A stretch of DNA of 64,000 bases from CAZMGG01 sp964565715 (GCA_964565715.1 CAZMGG010000005.1:1-64000), one strand, 5' to 3'; positions 16,249-25,902 are shown, numbered from the stretch's first letter. The notes: generated by a model not told the origin, from the letters alone. Program-made: numbers and translations.

Positions 16249-19060
16249 ATGACCCGCCCGGCGGACCCCGAGACCTTCCGCGCCCACTACGACGCCTCGC
16301 AGTTCCGGCAGAACGCCTGGAGCGAGCTGAAGCACCTGACCGCCCGGCTCGACCGCGCCGCCACCCGCGGCGCGGTGGCGCCGGCCCTGCGCGAGCAGGT
16401 GCAGGAGGCGATGGACCAGCTCCGCGACATCGAGCGCTTCCACTGCTTCCCCGGGCTGCGCGCCCTGGAGCAGCTCGAGCAGCTGCTGCAGAAGGGCATC
16501 TCCCGCGGGCTGGCCCGGCAGACCGCGGCCCTGGTGCGGCTGCTGATCAGCGACGCCTACCGCCGGCGTGACGTCACCGAGCTGGGCGGCGGCGGCGGCG
16601 ACGACCTCGAGGAGGCGGTGGCCGACGACCGGCTGGACAACGCCCGGGCCGAGGCGCGGCCGTACTTCGAGGTGCTGGTGGTGGACGACCTGACGCCGGA
16701 GCAGCAGGCCGAGCTGCGGGCGCGGCTGCTGGCGCTGCGGCGCCACGAGGACAAGTTCATCTACGACGTGCTGGTGGTGGGATCGGCCGAGGACGCGCTG
16801 ATCGCCGTGCAGTGCAACACCAACATCCAGACCTGCGTGCTGCGCTACAGCTTCCCCTGGGAGAGCCCGGCGCAGCTCGCCGAGCTGCGCGACTACCTGG
16901 CGCCGATCGACGGCGAGCGGTTGCGCCGCTGCCCCGACGCCGACCGGGCGCCGGCCCTGGCCCGGGAGCTGAAGGCGTTGCGGCCGGAGCTCGACCTGTT
17001 CCTCAACACCGACGAGCCGGTCGAGCACATCGCCGGCGAGGTGGACACCGATTTCCGCCGGGTGTTCTACGGCAGCGAGGACCATCGCGAGCTGCACCTG
17101 TCGATCCTGAAGGGCATCGACGAGCGCTTCGAGACGCCGTTCTTCTCGGCGCTGATGAAGTACAGCCAGAAGCCCACCGGCATGTTCCACGCCCTGCCGA
17201 TCAGCCGCGGCAAGTCGGTGACGCGCTCGCACTGGATCCGCGACATGGCGCGGTTCTACGGCACCAACATCTTCATGGCCGAGACCTCGGCGACCAGCGG
17301 CGGCCTCGACTCGCTGCTGCAGCCGCACGGGCCGCTGAAGCGGGCGCAGGAGAACGCCGCCCGCGCCTTCGGCGCCCGCCGCACCTACTTCGTCACCAAC
17401 GGCACCTCGGCGGCCAACAAGATCGTCATGCAGGCCCTGGTGCGGCCCGGCGACATCGTGCTGGTGTCGCGGGACTGCCACAAGTCGCACCACTACGCCC
17501 TGGTGCTGGCCGGCGCCTACCCGATCTATCTCGATCCGTACCCGCTGCATCCCTACACGATGTACGGCGCGGTGGCGCTCGCCGACATCAAGCGGCAGCT
17601 GCTGGACCTGCGCCGGGAGGGCAAGCTCGACCGCGTGCGGATGGTGCTGCTGACCAACTGCACCTTCGACGGCGTGGTCTACGACCCGCTGCGGATCATG
17701 CGTGAGCTGCTGGCGATCAAGCCGGACCTGATCTTCGTCTGGGACGAGGCCTGGTTCGCCTTCGCCCGCTTCCTGCCGATGTACCGCCGTCGCACCGGCA
17801 TGCACGCCGCGCGGATGCTGCAGCGGGAGCTGCAGAGCCCGGCCTGTGCCGAACGGCACCAGCGCTGGCGGGAGGCGTTCGACCAGCGCGACACCACCGA
17901 CGACGCCGCCTGGCTCGAGGACGGGCTGCTGCCGGATCCGGCGAAGGCGCGGGTGCGGGTCTACGCCACCCAGTCGACCCACAAGACCCTGACCTCGCTG
18001 CGACAGGGCTCGATGATCCACGTCCGCGACCAGGACTTCGAGCGGCTGGCCGAGGACTCCTTCCAGGAGGCCTACATGACCTACACCTCGACCTCGCCGA
18101 ACTACCAGATCCTGGCGTCGCTGGACGTCGGTCGCCGGCAGGTGGAGCTGGAGGGCTATGAGCTGGTCAAGCGCAACGTCGAGCTGGCGATGCTGCTGCG
18201 CAAGCGCATCGCGGAGCACCCGCTGCTGTGGAAGTTCTTCCGCGTGCTGAAGGTGGGCGAGCTGGTGCCCGCCGCGCACCGGGCCTCGGGCATCGAGGCG
18301 TTCTACGACGCCGAAAACGGCTTCCAGCGCATGGAGCGGTCCTGGCAGCAGGACGAGATCGCGCTCGATCCGACCCGGATCACCCTCTACGTCGGGCCGA
18401 CCGGGATCGAGGGCGACGCGATGAAGCAACTGCTGATCGACCGGCACGACATCCAGGTCAACAAGACCTCGCGCAACACCCTGCTGTTCATCGTCAACAT
18501 CGGCACCACCCGCGGCAGCGTCGCCTACCTGCTGAAGGTGCTGGTGAAGATCGCCCGCGACCTGGAGGAGCGGATCGAGCTGCAGAGCGGCAAGGAACGC
18601 GAGATCCACCAGGAGAAGGTGCGGTCGCTCACCGAGCGCCTGCCGCCGCTGCCCGACTTCAGCCGGTTCCATCCGGCGTTCGCGCCGGAGCCGCGGGGCC
18701 GGACCCCGGAGGGCGACCTGCGCGCGGCCTACTTCCTCGCCTACGACGAGACCGCGTTCGAGTACCTGACCATCGACCAGGGCCTGCCGGACGCGATGGC
18801 GGCGGGCCGCGAGGTTGGTCTCGGCGGCGTTCGTCACCCCGTACCCGCCGGGCTTCCCGGTGCTGGTGCCGGGCCAGGTGATCTCGCCGGAGATCCTGGC
18901 CTACATGCGCGCGCTGGACGTGAAGGAGATCCACGGCTACCGGCCGGCGTTCGGCTTCCGCGTGTTCACCGAGGCGGCGCTGCAGCGGGTGGCCGCCCGC
19001 CCCGCCGCCAGCCGGCCGGCGCGAACGCCGCAGCCGGCCCTGACCAGGAGCGAATCATGA
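16249..19060 (+). CDS. Orn/Lys/Arg decarboxylase family protein, frameshifted near 18815
   Basis: A PLP fold-type I amino-acid decarboxylase of about 936 residues. GAGAAGG lies 9 nt before the ATG. Domains in order: a helical N-terminus, a CheY-like wing domain (YFEVLVVDDL to IYDVLVVGSAEDAL), the PLP core with SATSGGLDSL, TNGTSAANKIV, WDEAWFAF and QSTHKTLTSLRQGS (Lys579), and a C-terminal domain. The frame breaks at 18811-18818, where GAG-GTT-GGT should read GAG-GTG-GTC. Deleting one T restores VVSAAFVTPYPPGFPVLVPGQ...ALDVKEIHGY, the family C-terminus, and ends at TGA 19058-19060, overlapping the next ATG. The total of 2812 nt is one base over 937 codons. This is either a genuine mutation, an assembly error, or, less likely, recoding. 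The substrate is not predictable. Confidence 0.82.
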
Positions 19061-20553
19061 CCCAGAAGCAGACCGCCGCCGCCGCGACCCCGACCCTGCG
19101 CGGCCTCTCCGACATCCGCCGCTGGTTCCACCGGAACGAGCATCCCTACTACTTCGTCAGCGCCACGCCGTTCAACCTGCTGGGCATGGACGAGTGGGTG
19201 CGGCGCTTCCAGTTCGTCAACCTGATCGACTGCTTCGACGGCAACCATCCGCACGTGCTGGTGCCCCGGCGCGACAAGGACCAGGTCTTCCAGAGCATCG
19301 AGGAGATCACCAACCACCTGCTGCAGCACAAGGAGTTCGTCGACCTGGTGGAGCGGAACGGGCCCGGCGGCCGCGCCGTGTTCCTGATGTTCGACGAGGC
19401 GACCGAGCGGCTCTGCGAGGAACTCGGCCTCGAGGTGCACTTCCCGAAGGCGAAACTGCGCCAGGAGATCGACAACAAGGTGGTGGCCACCCGCATCGGC
19501 GACGAGGCGGGCGTGCCGTCGGTGCCGAACGCGCTGGGCAGGGTGCGCTCCTACCAGGAGCTGCTGGCGCTGGCGGGCCGGAAGGACCTCGGCACCGACC
19601 TGGTGGTGCAGTGCCCGTTCGGCGACTCCGGCCACACCACGTTCTTCATCCAGGACGAGGCCGGCTTCGACGAGCACAAGGGCGAGATCCTGGCCGAGCC
19701 CGAGGTCAAGGTGATGAAGCGGATCCGCTGCCGGGGATCGGCCCTGGAGGCTTGCGTCACCGCCCAGGGCACCATCGTCGGCCCGCTGATGACCGAGTTG
19801 GTCGGCTTCCCGGAGCTGACGCCCTACCGCGGCGGCTGGTGCGGCAACGAGGTCAACGGCGCGGCCTTCCCGCAGAAGGTCCGCGACCAGGCCCGGGACC
19901 ACACCTTCAGGTTCGGCGAGGCGCTGCGCAAGCGCGGCTACCGCGGCTACTTCGAGGTCGACTACCTGACCGACCTGGACAACGACCAGCTCTACCTCGG
20001 CGAGGTCAACCCGCGGGTCACCGGCGCCAGCTCGATGACCAACCTGGCGTCGTTCGCCCACGCCGACGCGCCGCTGTTCCTGTTCCACCTGCTGGAATGG
20101 AGCGGCGTGCCGTTCGAACTCGACGTCGACGCGCTCAACCGGCGCTGGTCCGATCCGGCCAACATCGACGACTGGGGCCAGCTGGTCATCAAGTTCACCG
20201 AGGACGAGATCCAGCACGTGCAGCAGGCGCCGCCGAGCGGCGTCTACGAGCTGCAGCAGGACGGCACGGTCCGGCACGTGCGCATGCAGACCCATCGCCG
20301 CACCGTGCAGAGTCCCGACCGCGCCTTCTTCCTGCGCATCGTCGGCGAAGGCGACTACTTCTACGAGGGCGCCGATCTCGGCATTTTGGTCACGCCGGGC
20401 CGCCTGATGACCGAGGACTTCGCGCTGACCGAACGGGCCCGCGCCTGGATCCAGGGCATCCGCGCCCACTACCGCGGTGTGCCGCTGGCGGCGGTGCAGC
20501 AGCAGCAGGTGGCGGCGCAGGTCGCCGAGGTGGGGGGCTTCAAGCTCCTGTAG
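19057..20553 (+). CDS. biotin-carboxylase-like ATP-grasp ligase
   Basis: A protein of 498 residues. The ATG overlaps the decarboxylase stop (ATGA). The ATP-grasp fold is shown by KLRQEIDNKVVATRIGDEAGVPSVPNALG, LVVQCPFGDSGHTTFFI, RGYFEVDYLTD and the metal/ATP site YLGEVNPRVTGASSMTN. It resembles the biotin carboxylase subdomain but has no biotin-carrier or carboxyltransferase domain, so carboxylation is unlikely. An amino-acid or amine ligase activity (acyl-phosphate intermediate) is the simplest inference. Its fixed position beside the decarboxylase suggests that it conjugates either the substrate or the product of that enzyme. Confidence 0.75.
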   Translation: MTQKQTAAAATPTLRGLSDIRRWFHRNEHPYYFVSATPFNLLGMDEWVRRFQFVNLIDCFDGNHPHVLVPRRDKDQVFQSIEEITNHLLQHKEFVDLVERNGPGGRAVFLMFDEATERLCEELGLEVHFPKAKLRQEIDNKVVATRIGDEAGVPSVPNALGRVRSYQELLALAGRKDLGTDLVVQCPFGDSGHTTFFIQDEAGFDEHKGEILAEPEVKVMKRIRCRGSALEACVTAQGTIVGPLMTELVGFPELTPYRGGWCGNEVNGAAFPQKVRDQARDHTFRFGEALRKRGYRGYFEVDYLTDLDNDQLYLGEVNPRVTGASSMTNLASFAHADAPLFLFHLLEWSGVPFELDVDALNRRWSDPANIDDWGQLVIKFTEDEIQHVQQAPPSGVYELQQDGTVRHVRMQTHRRTVQSPDRAFFLRIVGEGDYFYEGADLGILVTPGRLMTEDFALTERARAWIQGIRAHYRGVPLAAVQQQQVAAQVAEVGGFKLL

Positions 20554-20595
20554 CCCGGGCTGGGTCCGGGGCCCCCGGGCGCGTAGCCTCCACCG

Positions 20596-21654
20596 ATGCC
20601 CGGTCTGCAACTCGCGTTCGTGGCGCTGGACGAGGCCGAGCCCGGGCCCGCCTGGCAGGCCGGCGCCGCCCAGGCCTTCGGCCCCTACCAGCGCTGGTGG
20701 CTCGGCCAGGGCCCGGCCGCCCGGCCGCGCTGGCTGGAGTGCCGGCGCGCCCTGCGGGAGCACCTGCCCGAACTGGTGCCGACCCACGCCGCGGTCACCG
20801 ACCTGCTCGGTGGCGGCGACGACGCGGCGCGCTTCCTGTCCCTGTGGTGCCCGCCGCCGTTCCTGACCGGCTGCGCCCAGGCGGCCTGGGTCCGCGACGA
20901 GCCCTGGCTGCTGCGCAACTACGACTACCACCCGGACCACTGCGAGGGCCGCTTCCTTCGCAGCGCCTGGCACGGCCGGCCGGTGCTGGCCGCCCTCGAC
21001 TGCCTGTGGGGCGTCCTCGACGGCATCAACGATCGCGGCCTGGCGGTGGCCCTGGCCTTCGCCGGGCGCCGGGCCGTCGGCCGCGGCTTCGGCGTGCCGC
21101 TGCTGCTGCGCGCCGCCCTCGAGCTGTGCGACGACGTGCCCTCGGCGGTGCGACGCCTGTCCCGGCTGCCGAGCCACATGAGCTACCACGTCAGCCTGGT
21201 GGACGCAGCCGGCCAGAAGGGCCGGCTCACCCTGCACCCCGACCGGCCACCGCACTGGAGCGAGACCAGGGTGGCCGCCAACCACACCGACGAGGGTGGC
21301 GGTCCCGAGTGGCCCGAACACGCCCTGGCGGTGCGGTCCCTGGAACGCGAAGCCGCCCTGCGGCACGCCCTCGACGCCCCCGGGTCGACGCCGGCGACGG
21401 TGACCGAGGCGCTGCTGCGCCCGCCCCTGTTCCAGAGCGCCTGGCAACGGGGCGCGGGCACCCTCTACACCGCCGCCTACCGCTGCCGCGAGCCCGAACT
21501 CACCCTGTGCTGGCCGGGCCATCGCTGGCGCCTGCCGCTCGTCGGTCCGTGCCGCGGCGAGCGCCTCGTCACCTATCAGGGCACAGGAACGAGCGCGGCG
21601 GCGCGTTCTGGCCGTGCGATGCCGCTCGGCGACCCTCGCCCGGAGCCATCCTGA
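20596..21654 (+). CDS. C45 / acyl-CoA:6-aminopenicillanate acyltransferase-like N-terminal nucleophile protein
   Basis: A protein of 352 residues starting 42 bp after the ATP-grasp gene. The family landmark is TGCAQAAW, with Cys93 as the probable autoproteolytic N-terminal nucleophile, followed by LLRNYDYHP (108-113) and the Asn/Asp-rich GVLDGINDRGLAVALAF. Further matches are the VAANH and RSLERE regions. C45-type enzymes cleave themselves before the Cys and then hydrolyse or transfer acyl groups on amines. As the sixth gene of the operon it could remove or exchange the group added by the ATP-grasp ligase. The activity is inferred from fold family only. Confidence 0.72.
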   Translation: MPGLQLAFVALDEAEPGPAWQAGAAQAFGPYQRWWLGQGPAARPRWLECRRALREHLPELVPTHAAVTDLLGGGDDAARFLSLWCPPPFLTGCAQAAWVRDEPWLLRNYDYHPDHCEGRFLRSAWHGRPVLAALDCLWGVLDGINDRGLAVALAFAGRRAVGRGFGVPLLLRAALELCDDVPSAVRRLSRLPSHMSYHVSLVDAAGQKGRLTLHPDRPPHWSETRVAANHTDEGGGPEWPEHALAVRSLEREAALRHALDAPGSTPATVTEALLRPPLFQSAWQRGAGTLYTAAYRCREPELTLCWPGHRWRLPLVGPCRGERLVTYQGTGTSAAARSGRAMPLGDPRPEPS

Positions 21655-21935
21655 GGCGGCTGGCACAAGTCCCGAAGGCGTCATAAGACCATTCCATAAA
21701 GCTATTTAGCGCCATCCGCCTCGACCTCGACCTGCCTCCGGAATGGGGTTTGCTTGGCGGGGGGCGCGGCGACTGTGCAGTCGCCGATGCCAAGGGCAGT
21801 CCATCGCCAGACGCGAGCCGGACGGCGAGCTTGAATGGAAGCCCTGGCAAAGTAAGGTTCTACGGCCCCTCAGGGCGGTCCCCTCTGCAAGTTGGTCTTC
21901 CGCCAGTACCGCGCCCCCGGTCGGGCGCATTCCTG
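21655..21935 (+). other. 281-bp non-coding gap with a hairpin and an AT-rich patch
   Basis: No convincing gene lies here. An AT-rich patch at 21681-21709 stands out from the GC-rich background and may hold a promoter for the following lipoprotein, but no paired -35/-10 was convincing. The 21768-21785 hairpin is listed separately. The remainder could be a long 5' leader; I recognise no riboswitch class in it. Confidence 0.5.
21768..21785 (+). terminator. perfect 7-bp hairpin, possible terminator or leader element
   Basis: GGCGACT-GTGC-AGTCGCC is a perfect inverted repeat about 110 bp after the C45-type gene and 150 bp before the lipoprotein start. There is no T-run after it, so a classical intrinsic terminator is doubtful. 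Confidence 0.3.
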
Positions 21936-24932
21936 ATGAATCCCACCATGACTCACCGGTCGCCTGTCCGTCTCCTCACCGGTCTGTCCCTCGGCGCACT
22001 CGCGGTGTTCGGCCTCGTGGCCTGCGCCGGCGGGGTCAAGGGCGACCGGGACAACCGCGGCGATTTCAAGGTCACGTCCATCAGCACCGGCCAGGGGACG
22101 ATCTACCCCTACCGGATCCGCCAGGTGGACAGCTTTGGCAATCCGACCTCCACGGTCCTGAACGTCGAGAGCATCGACACCCTGAAGGCGAACGTGAACG
22201 GCAACAACGGCGTGCTGCCGGTCGCCACGTTCGGCGCCACGGCGACGCTGCCCAACGGCTCGCCCGGCAACCACTTCCTGCACTTCACCTTCAGCCACAA
22301 GCTGGATCCGACCTCGATCCTCAGCAACCTGCTGGCCAACCAGACCAACTCGGGTCTGACCACGGCGGTCGCGGTGGTGGCCTACAACCCGGCCACCGAG
22401 CAGTCGACCACCCTGAACGGCCGCGGCTTCGTCGGCGGCTACACCTTCTACAACGAGGCCGGCAACCTCCGTCTGGTCAAGGCGGTGGAGACCAACAGCA
22501 GCGATGACATCTCGGTGCTCGATGGTCGCGCCACCGGCTTCCCGGCGGGCTTCTCCGGCGCCGGCGCCCTGGCCGGCCCGAAGTCGTTCGTGTTCATCGC
22601 CGACACCGACAACGACCTGACCTCCTTCGAGACCTTCCCGAACAACCGCCTCATCCGCCTGGTCGTCACCAACGCCGTCAAGGACAGCGAGGGTCACATC
22701 CTCGAGCAGGAGATCTGCACGGCGACGACGGTCGGCACCGACCCGAATCCGCCGCAGGTGCTGGGCTACACCACCTCGCCCTCGATCAGCCCCGGCAACA
22801 GCCAGACCGGCGTCGATCCGACCACCACGATCCAGGTCCGCTTCAACAAGCCGGTGCAGCCGGGCCAGGTCGGCCAGTTCTTCGACCCGCAGCAGTTCAC
22901 CCCGCCGCTCGGCGGCCTGACCCTGTCGGTGACCGCCGCGGCCCAGACCTTCGGCGTCATCTACCACGCCGACCCGCTCAACTACGGCGACCTCTGCAAC
23001 TACACCGTGCGGCCCGCCTACACCCTGCCGGGTCAGGCGACGGTCACCGTCACGGTGCAGAACACCACCATCCGCAGCCTGCAGGGCGACCTGATCGGCC
23101 AGCCCGTCTCGACCACCTTCACCACCTCGCAGGGCTCGGGCATCGTCAACGCGCCGGTGGCCCCCGAGGCGATCTACGTCGGCATCGGCGGCGCCCAGCC
23201 GGGCGTGTCGGTCATCGACCTCAACGGCTTCGGCCAGGGCACCGGCGATCCCGCGGTGTCGCGCTTCGTGCTCAACCCGAACATCGGCGTGGTCGGCGTG
23301 ACCCCGCCGCTGGCGCCCGGCACCACCACCCTCGACGGCGGCTCCGCCGGCGTGCTGACGCTGGCCGCCGACACCAACCTCAACACCCGCCTGCTCCGTG
23401 ATCCGCTGGTGGGCGAGATCGTCGACATCCACGTCGGCGCGCCCCTCGACCTGGTGTTCAACAACGAGAACATCAACACCAACGCCAGCCGCGCCAACCA
23501 GATGAATCCGGCCACCGGCGCCGGCGCCACGGGCAACACCATCACCCAGGCGCCGCACCCGAATCCGCCGAAGCTGGTGTTCCCGCCGCCGAACCCGAAC
23601 CGCGCCATCTTCGGCGAGGAGCCGACCACGACCTCCAGCGGCGGTCCCCCCGGCAACATCATCACCACCTCGCCGCCCTGCCAGAACTCGCCCCTCAACC
23701 AGCTGGTGACCGGCAATCCGTTCAGCAGCCAGCAGGGCGCCGTCGGCATCTACGGCGGCTTCCAGCGCGGCACCTTCTACGGCCCGCAGCCGCCGCCCGC
23801 CTCGCCGCCGCCCCCGCCCCCCTTCTGCCCCTTCACCTCGCGGCAGCAGGTCGGCCACTTCCTCTACGTGCTCGATCGCAGCAACCGGCAGATCCTGGTG
23901 GTCAACAGCAACCGCTTCACGGTGCTGGACACCCTGCGCCTGTCGGACCCGGTCAGCATGACGATCTCGCCGAACATGACCCGCCTGGCGGTGAGCAACT
24001 TCGCCAGCTCGACGATCACGTTCATCGACATCGATCCCCTCAGCCAGACCTTCCATCAGGTGGTGGCCGAGACCCGCGTCGAGCGTGGTCCCACCGGCAT
24101 CGCCTGGCAGCCGGACGGTGAGGACGTGCTGGTGGTCAGCCCTGGCGCCAACCTGATGACCATCGTCAGCGGCCAGGACTTCTCCGTCCGCCGCACGGTG
24201 TCGGGCTTCCTCAACGAGCCCATCGACGTCGCGGTCACCCCGCGCTTCGTGACCACCGCCTTCCTGCAGGGCGTCTACTACGCCTACATCCTCAACAGCA
24301 ACGGCACGGTCGCGGTCTACGAGTCCGGCCCCGATGGCGTCAACGGCTTCGGCTTCAACGACATCATCGGCACCGTCGCCACCGTCACCTTCCCGCGGGC
24401 GAAGAGCATCATCTACGACTACGCCAACGCCAACGGCGCGGTGTTCATCGGCCACGTCGACGACTCCGGCCTCGGCCAGGTCAGCCGCCTGGAGCTGACC
24501 GCGGCGCCGGTCGGCCAGCTGCCCCTGAACCCGAACTCCGGCGGCTTCATCCTGCCGCCGACCTTCCGCCAGAAGGAGTGGACCGTCACCCAGCGCTTCG
24601 GCGGCCGCAACGCCACCACGCCGGTGCGGGATCTGCTGTCGGGCAACTCGGTGATCGACATCGCCCAGGACGAGATCTTCAACGTCGGTGGCGCCACCGG
24701 CCAGATCACCCAGTTCAACGCCGGCTACGCCAACACGCCCTACGTCCACTCGGGCAAGCACGCCCTGAAGCTGGTGGGCGGCGCGCCGGTCCTGCCGATC
24801 ACGCCGAAGCTGCTGTTCGTGGCGCTGTCGGACGTCGGCCGGGTCGACGTGCTGGAGATCGCCACCGGTCGCCGGGTGGCCGCGATCTCGGTGCCGGGTG
24901 TCCGGACCGTGTCGAGCTACTGGCGGCAGTAG
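21936..24932 (+). CDS. large beta-propeller/Ig-like lipoprotein
   Basis: About 998 residues from ATG 21936 (ATG 21948 is an alternative). The signal ends in lipobox LVAC (GALAVFGLVAC-AGG), so it is lipid-anchored. The middle has a Big_5-type Ig-like domain (PPQVLGYTTSPSISPGNSQTGVDPTTTIQVRFNKPV). After a Pro-rich linker (PPPASPPPPPPFCPF) comes a YVTN/lactonase-like propeller: FLYVLDRSNRQILVVNSN, PVSMTISPNMTRLAVSNFASSTITFIDID, GPTGIAWQPDGEDVLVVSPG, EPIDVAVTPRFV. Such proteins are abundant in planctomycete-like genomes. No enzymatic motif was seen; surface structure or polymer binding is likely. Confidence 0.7.
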   Translation: MNPTMTHRSPVRLLTGLSLGALAVFGLVACAGGVKGDRDNRGDFKVTSISTGQGTIYPYRIRQVDSFGNPTSTVLNVESIDTLKANVNGNNGVLPVATFGATATLPNGSPGNHFLHFTFSHKLDPTSILSNLLANQTNSGLTTAVAVVAYNPATEQSTTLNGRGFVGGYTFYNEAGNLRLVKAVETNSSDDISVLDGRATGFPAGFSGAGALAGPKSFVFIADTDNDLTSFETFPNNRLIRLVVTNAVKDSEGHILEQEICTATTVGTDPNPPQVLGYTTSPSISPGNSQTGVDPTTTIQVRFNKPVQPGQVGQFFDPQQFTPPLGGLTLSVTAAAQTFGVIYHADPLNYGDLCNYTVRPAYTLPGQATVTVTVQNTTIRSLQGDLIGQPVSTTFTTSQGSGIVNAPVAPEAIYVGIGGAQPGVSVIDLNGFGQGTGDPAVSRFVLNPNIGVVGVTPPLAPGTTTLDGGSAGVLTLAADTNLNTRLLRDPLVGEIVDIHVGAPLDLVFNNENINTNASRANQMNPATGAGATGNTITQAPHPNPPKLVFPPPNPNRAIFGEEPTTTSSGGPPGNIITTSPPCQNSPLNQLVTGNPFSSQQGAVGIYGGFQRGTFYGPQPPPASPPPPPPFCPFTSRQQVGHFLYVLDRSNRQILVVNSNRFTVLDTLRLSDPVSMTISPNMTRLAVSNFASSTITFIDIDPLSQTFHQVVAETRVERGPTGIAWQPDGEDVLVVSPGANLMTIVSGQDFSVRRTVSGFLNEPIDVAVTPRFVTTAFLQGVYYAYILNSNGTVAVYESGPDGVNGFGFNDIIGTVATVTFPRAKSIIYDYANANGAVFIGHVDDSGLGQVSRLELTAAPVGQLPLNPNSGGFILPPTFRQKEWTVTQRFGGRNATTPVRDLLSGNSVIDIAQDEIFNVGGATGQITQFNAGYANTPYVHSGKHALKLVGGAPVLPITPKLLFVALSDVGRVDVLEIATGRRVAAISVPGVRTVSSYWRQ

Positions 24933-24954
24933 TCATTCGAGCCCGCCAGTGTCC

Positions 24955-25133
24955 ATTCGAGCCCGCCGTCTTGCGTTGACGCGCAGGACGGCCAACCGGC
25001 GGCGGGCTCCGTGCTGACTCGAGCCCGCCGTCTTGCGTGGACGCGCAGGACGGCCAACCGGCGGCGGGCTCCGTGCTGATTCGAGCCGCCGTCTTGCGTG
25101 GACGCGCAGGACGGCCAACCGGCGGCGGGCTCC
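24955..25133. repeat. 62-bp tandem repeat, three copies, nested palindrome
   Basis: The units share GAGCCCGCCGTCTTGCG starting at 24959 and 25021; the third unit, at 25083, has lost one C. A partial copy lies at 24934-24947. Each unit folds as an outer stem GAGCCCGCC/GGCGGGCTC enclosing an inner stem GTCTTGCG/CGCAGGAC with one G-U pair and a six-base loop. It sits directly after the lipoprotein stop and before menG, so it may terminate transcription. It is unrelated in sequence to the 77-bp repeat at the left end. Confidence 0.85.
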
Positions 25134-25206
25134 GGCGAAGGGAAGGCGACGTTCCGGCATCGTTCCTGCTTGGACGGGGCCGGCTGGGCGTCCAGAATCC
25201 TCGGCG

Positions 25207-25902
25207 ATGCCCGACGGAGCCGCGATCCAGAGGATGTTCGCCGAGGTGGCGCCGGGCTACGACCGCGCCAATCGGGTGCTGTCGCTGGGCATCGACGTCC
25301 TGTGGCGGAAGCGGGCCGTGCAGGTGGCCGCGGTGCGGCCCGGCGAGCGGGCGCTGGACGTCTGCGCCGGCACCGGTGACCTGTCGCTGACCCTGGCCCG
25401 CGCCGGCGCCGAGGTGGTGGGCACCGACTTCTGCGCGCCGATGCTGGAACGGGCCCGCGGCAAGGCGGGGCGGGCGGGCGACCGGCGGCCGCGGTTCCTG
25501 TGCGCCGATGCGATGGCGCTGCCGTTCCCGGACGGCGCCTTCGATCTCGCCACCGTCGCGTTCGGCATCCGCAACGTCAGCGAGCCGGTCACCGCCCTGC
25601 GGGAGATGGCGCGGGTGGTGCGGCCCGGCGGGCGCGTGGTGGTGCTGGAGTTCTGCAAGCCGCGGGCGCCGCTGCTGGGCAGTGCCTACCTGTTCTACTT
25701 CCGGCGGGTGCTGCCCGTGCTGGGGCGGTGGGTGAACGGCGCCGACAACGGCGCCTACAGCTACCTGCCGCGTTCGGTGCTGGCGTTCCCGGAGCGGCAG
25801 GAGTTCGAGGCCCTGATGCGGCGGGCGGGCCTGCTGCGGCCGACGACGACCATCCTGAGCTGCGGCATCGCCGCGATCTACCGTGGCGAAGTCGAAGGCT
25901 GA
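25207..25902 (+). CDS. menG: demethylmenaquinone methyltransferase (MenG/UbiE family)
   Basis: A 231-residue class I SAM methyltransferase. Seen: FAEVAPGYDRANRVLSLGID, the UbiE N-terminal signature; SAM loop LDVCAGTGDLSLTLA; ATVAFGIRNV; and the C-terminal YLPRSVLAFPERQEF...GLLRPTTTILSCGIAAIYRG. It methylates the quinone ring in the last step of menaquinone synthesis. It begins an operon with ubiX- and ubiA-type genes, which supports the menaquinone role. The ATG at 25207 was chosen because the UbiE signature starts ten residues later. Confidence 0.92.
   Translation: MPDGAAIQRMFAEVAPGYDRANRVLSLGIDVLWRKRAVQVAAVRPGERALDVCAGTGDLSLTLARAGAEVVGTDFCAPMLERARGKAGRAGDRRPRFLCADAMALPFPDGAFDLATVAFGIRNVSEPVTALREMARVVRPGGRVVVLEFCKPRAPLLGSAYLFYFRRVLPVLGRWVNGADNGAYSYLPRSVLAFPERQEFEALMRRAGLLRPTTTILSCGIAAIYRGEVEG

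Noticed and set aside
16030..18837. Long minus-strand open frame opposite the decarboxylase
   Set aside because: Antisense to a clearly conserved enzyme and without recognisable motifs.
16216..20553. A single 1445-codon decarboxylase-ATP-grasp fusion protein
   Set aside because: The junction region is out-of-frame sequence; the true decarboxylase C-terminus lies in another frame with its own stop overlapping the ATP-grasp ATG, so this is a frameshift artefact or mutation.
21870..24761. Long minus-strand open frame opposite the propeller lipoprotein
   Set aside because: Shadow frame of a GC-rich gene; no signal, motif or ribosome site.
24955..25133. CRISPR array or IS remnant
   Set aside because: Three contiguous identical units, no spacers, no transposase nearby.
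25207..25902. UbiE acting in ubiquinone synthesis
   Set aside because: No other ubiquinone genes are present; linked ubiX- and mqnP-like genes fit menaquinone by the futalosine route better, though this is context-based.
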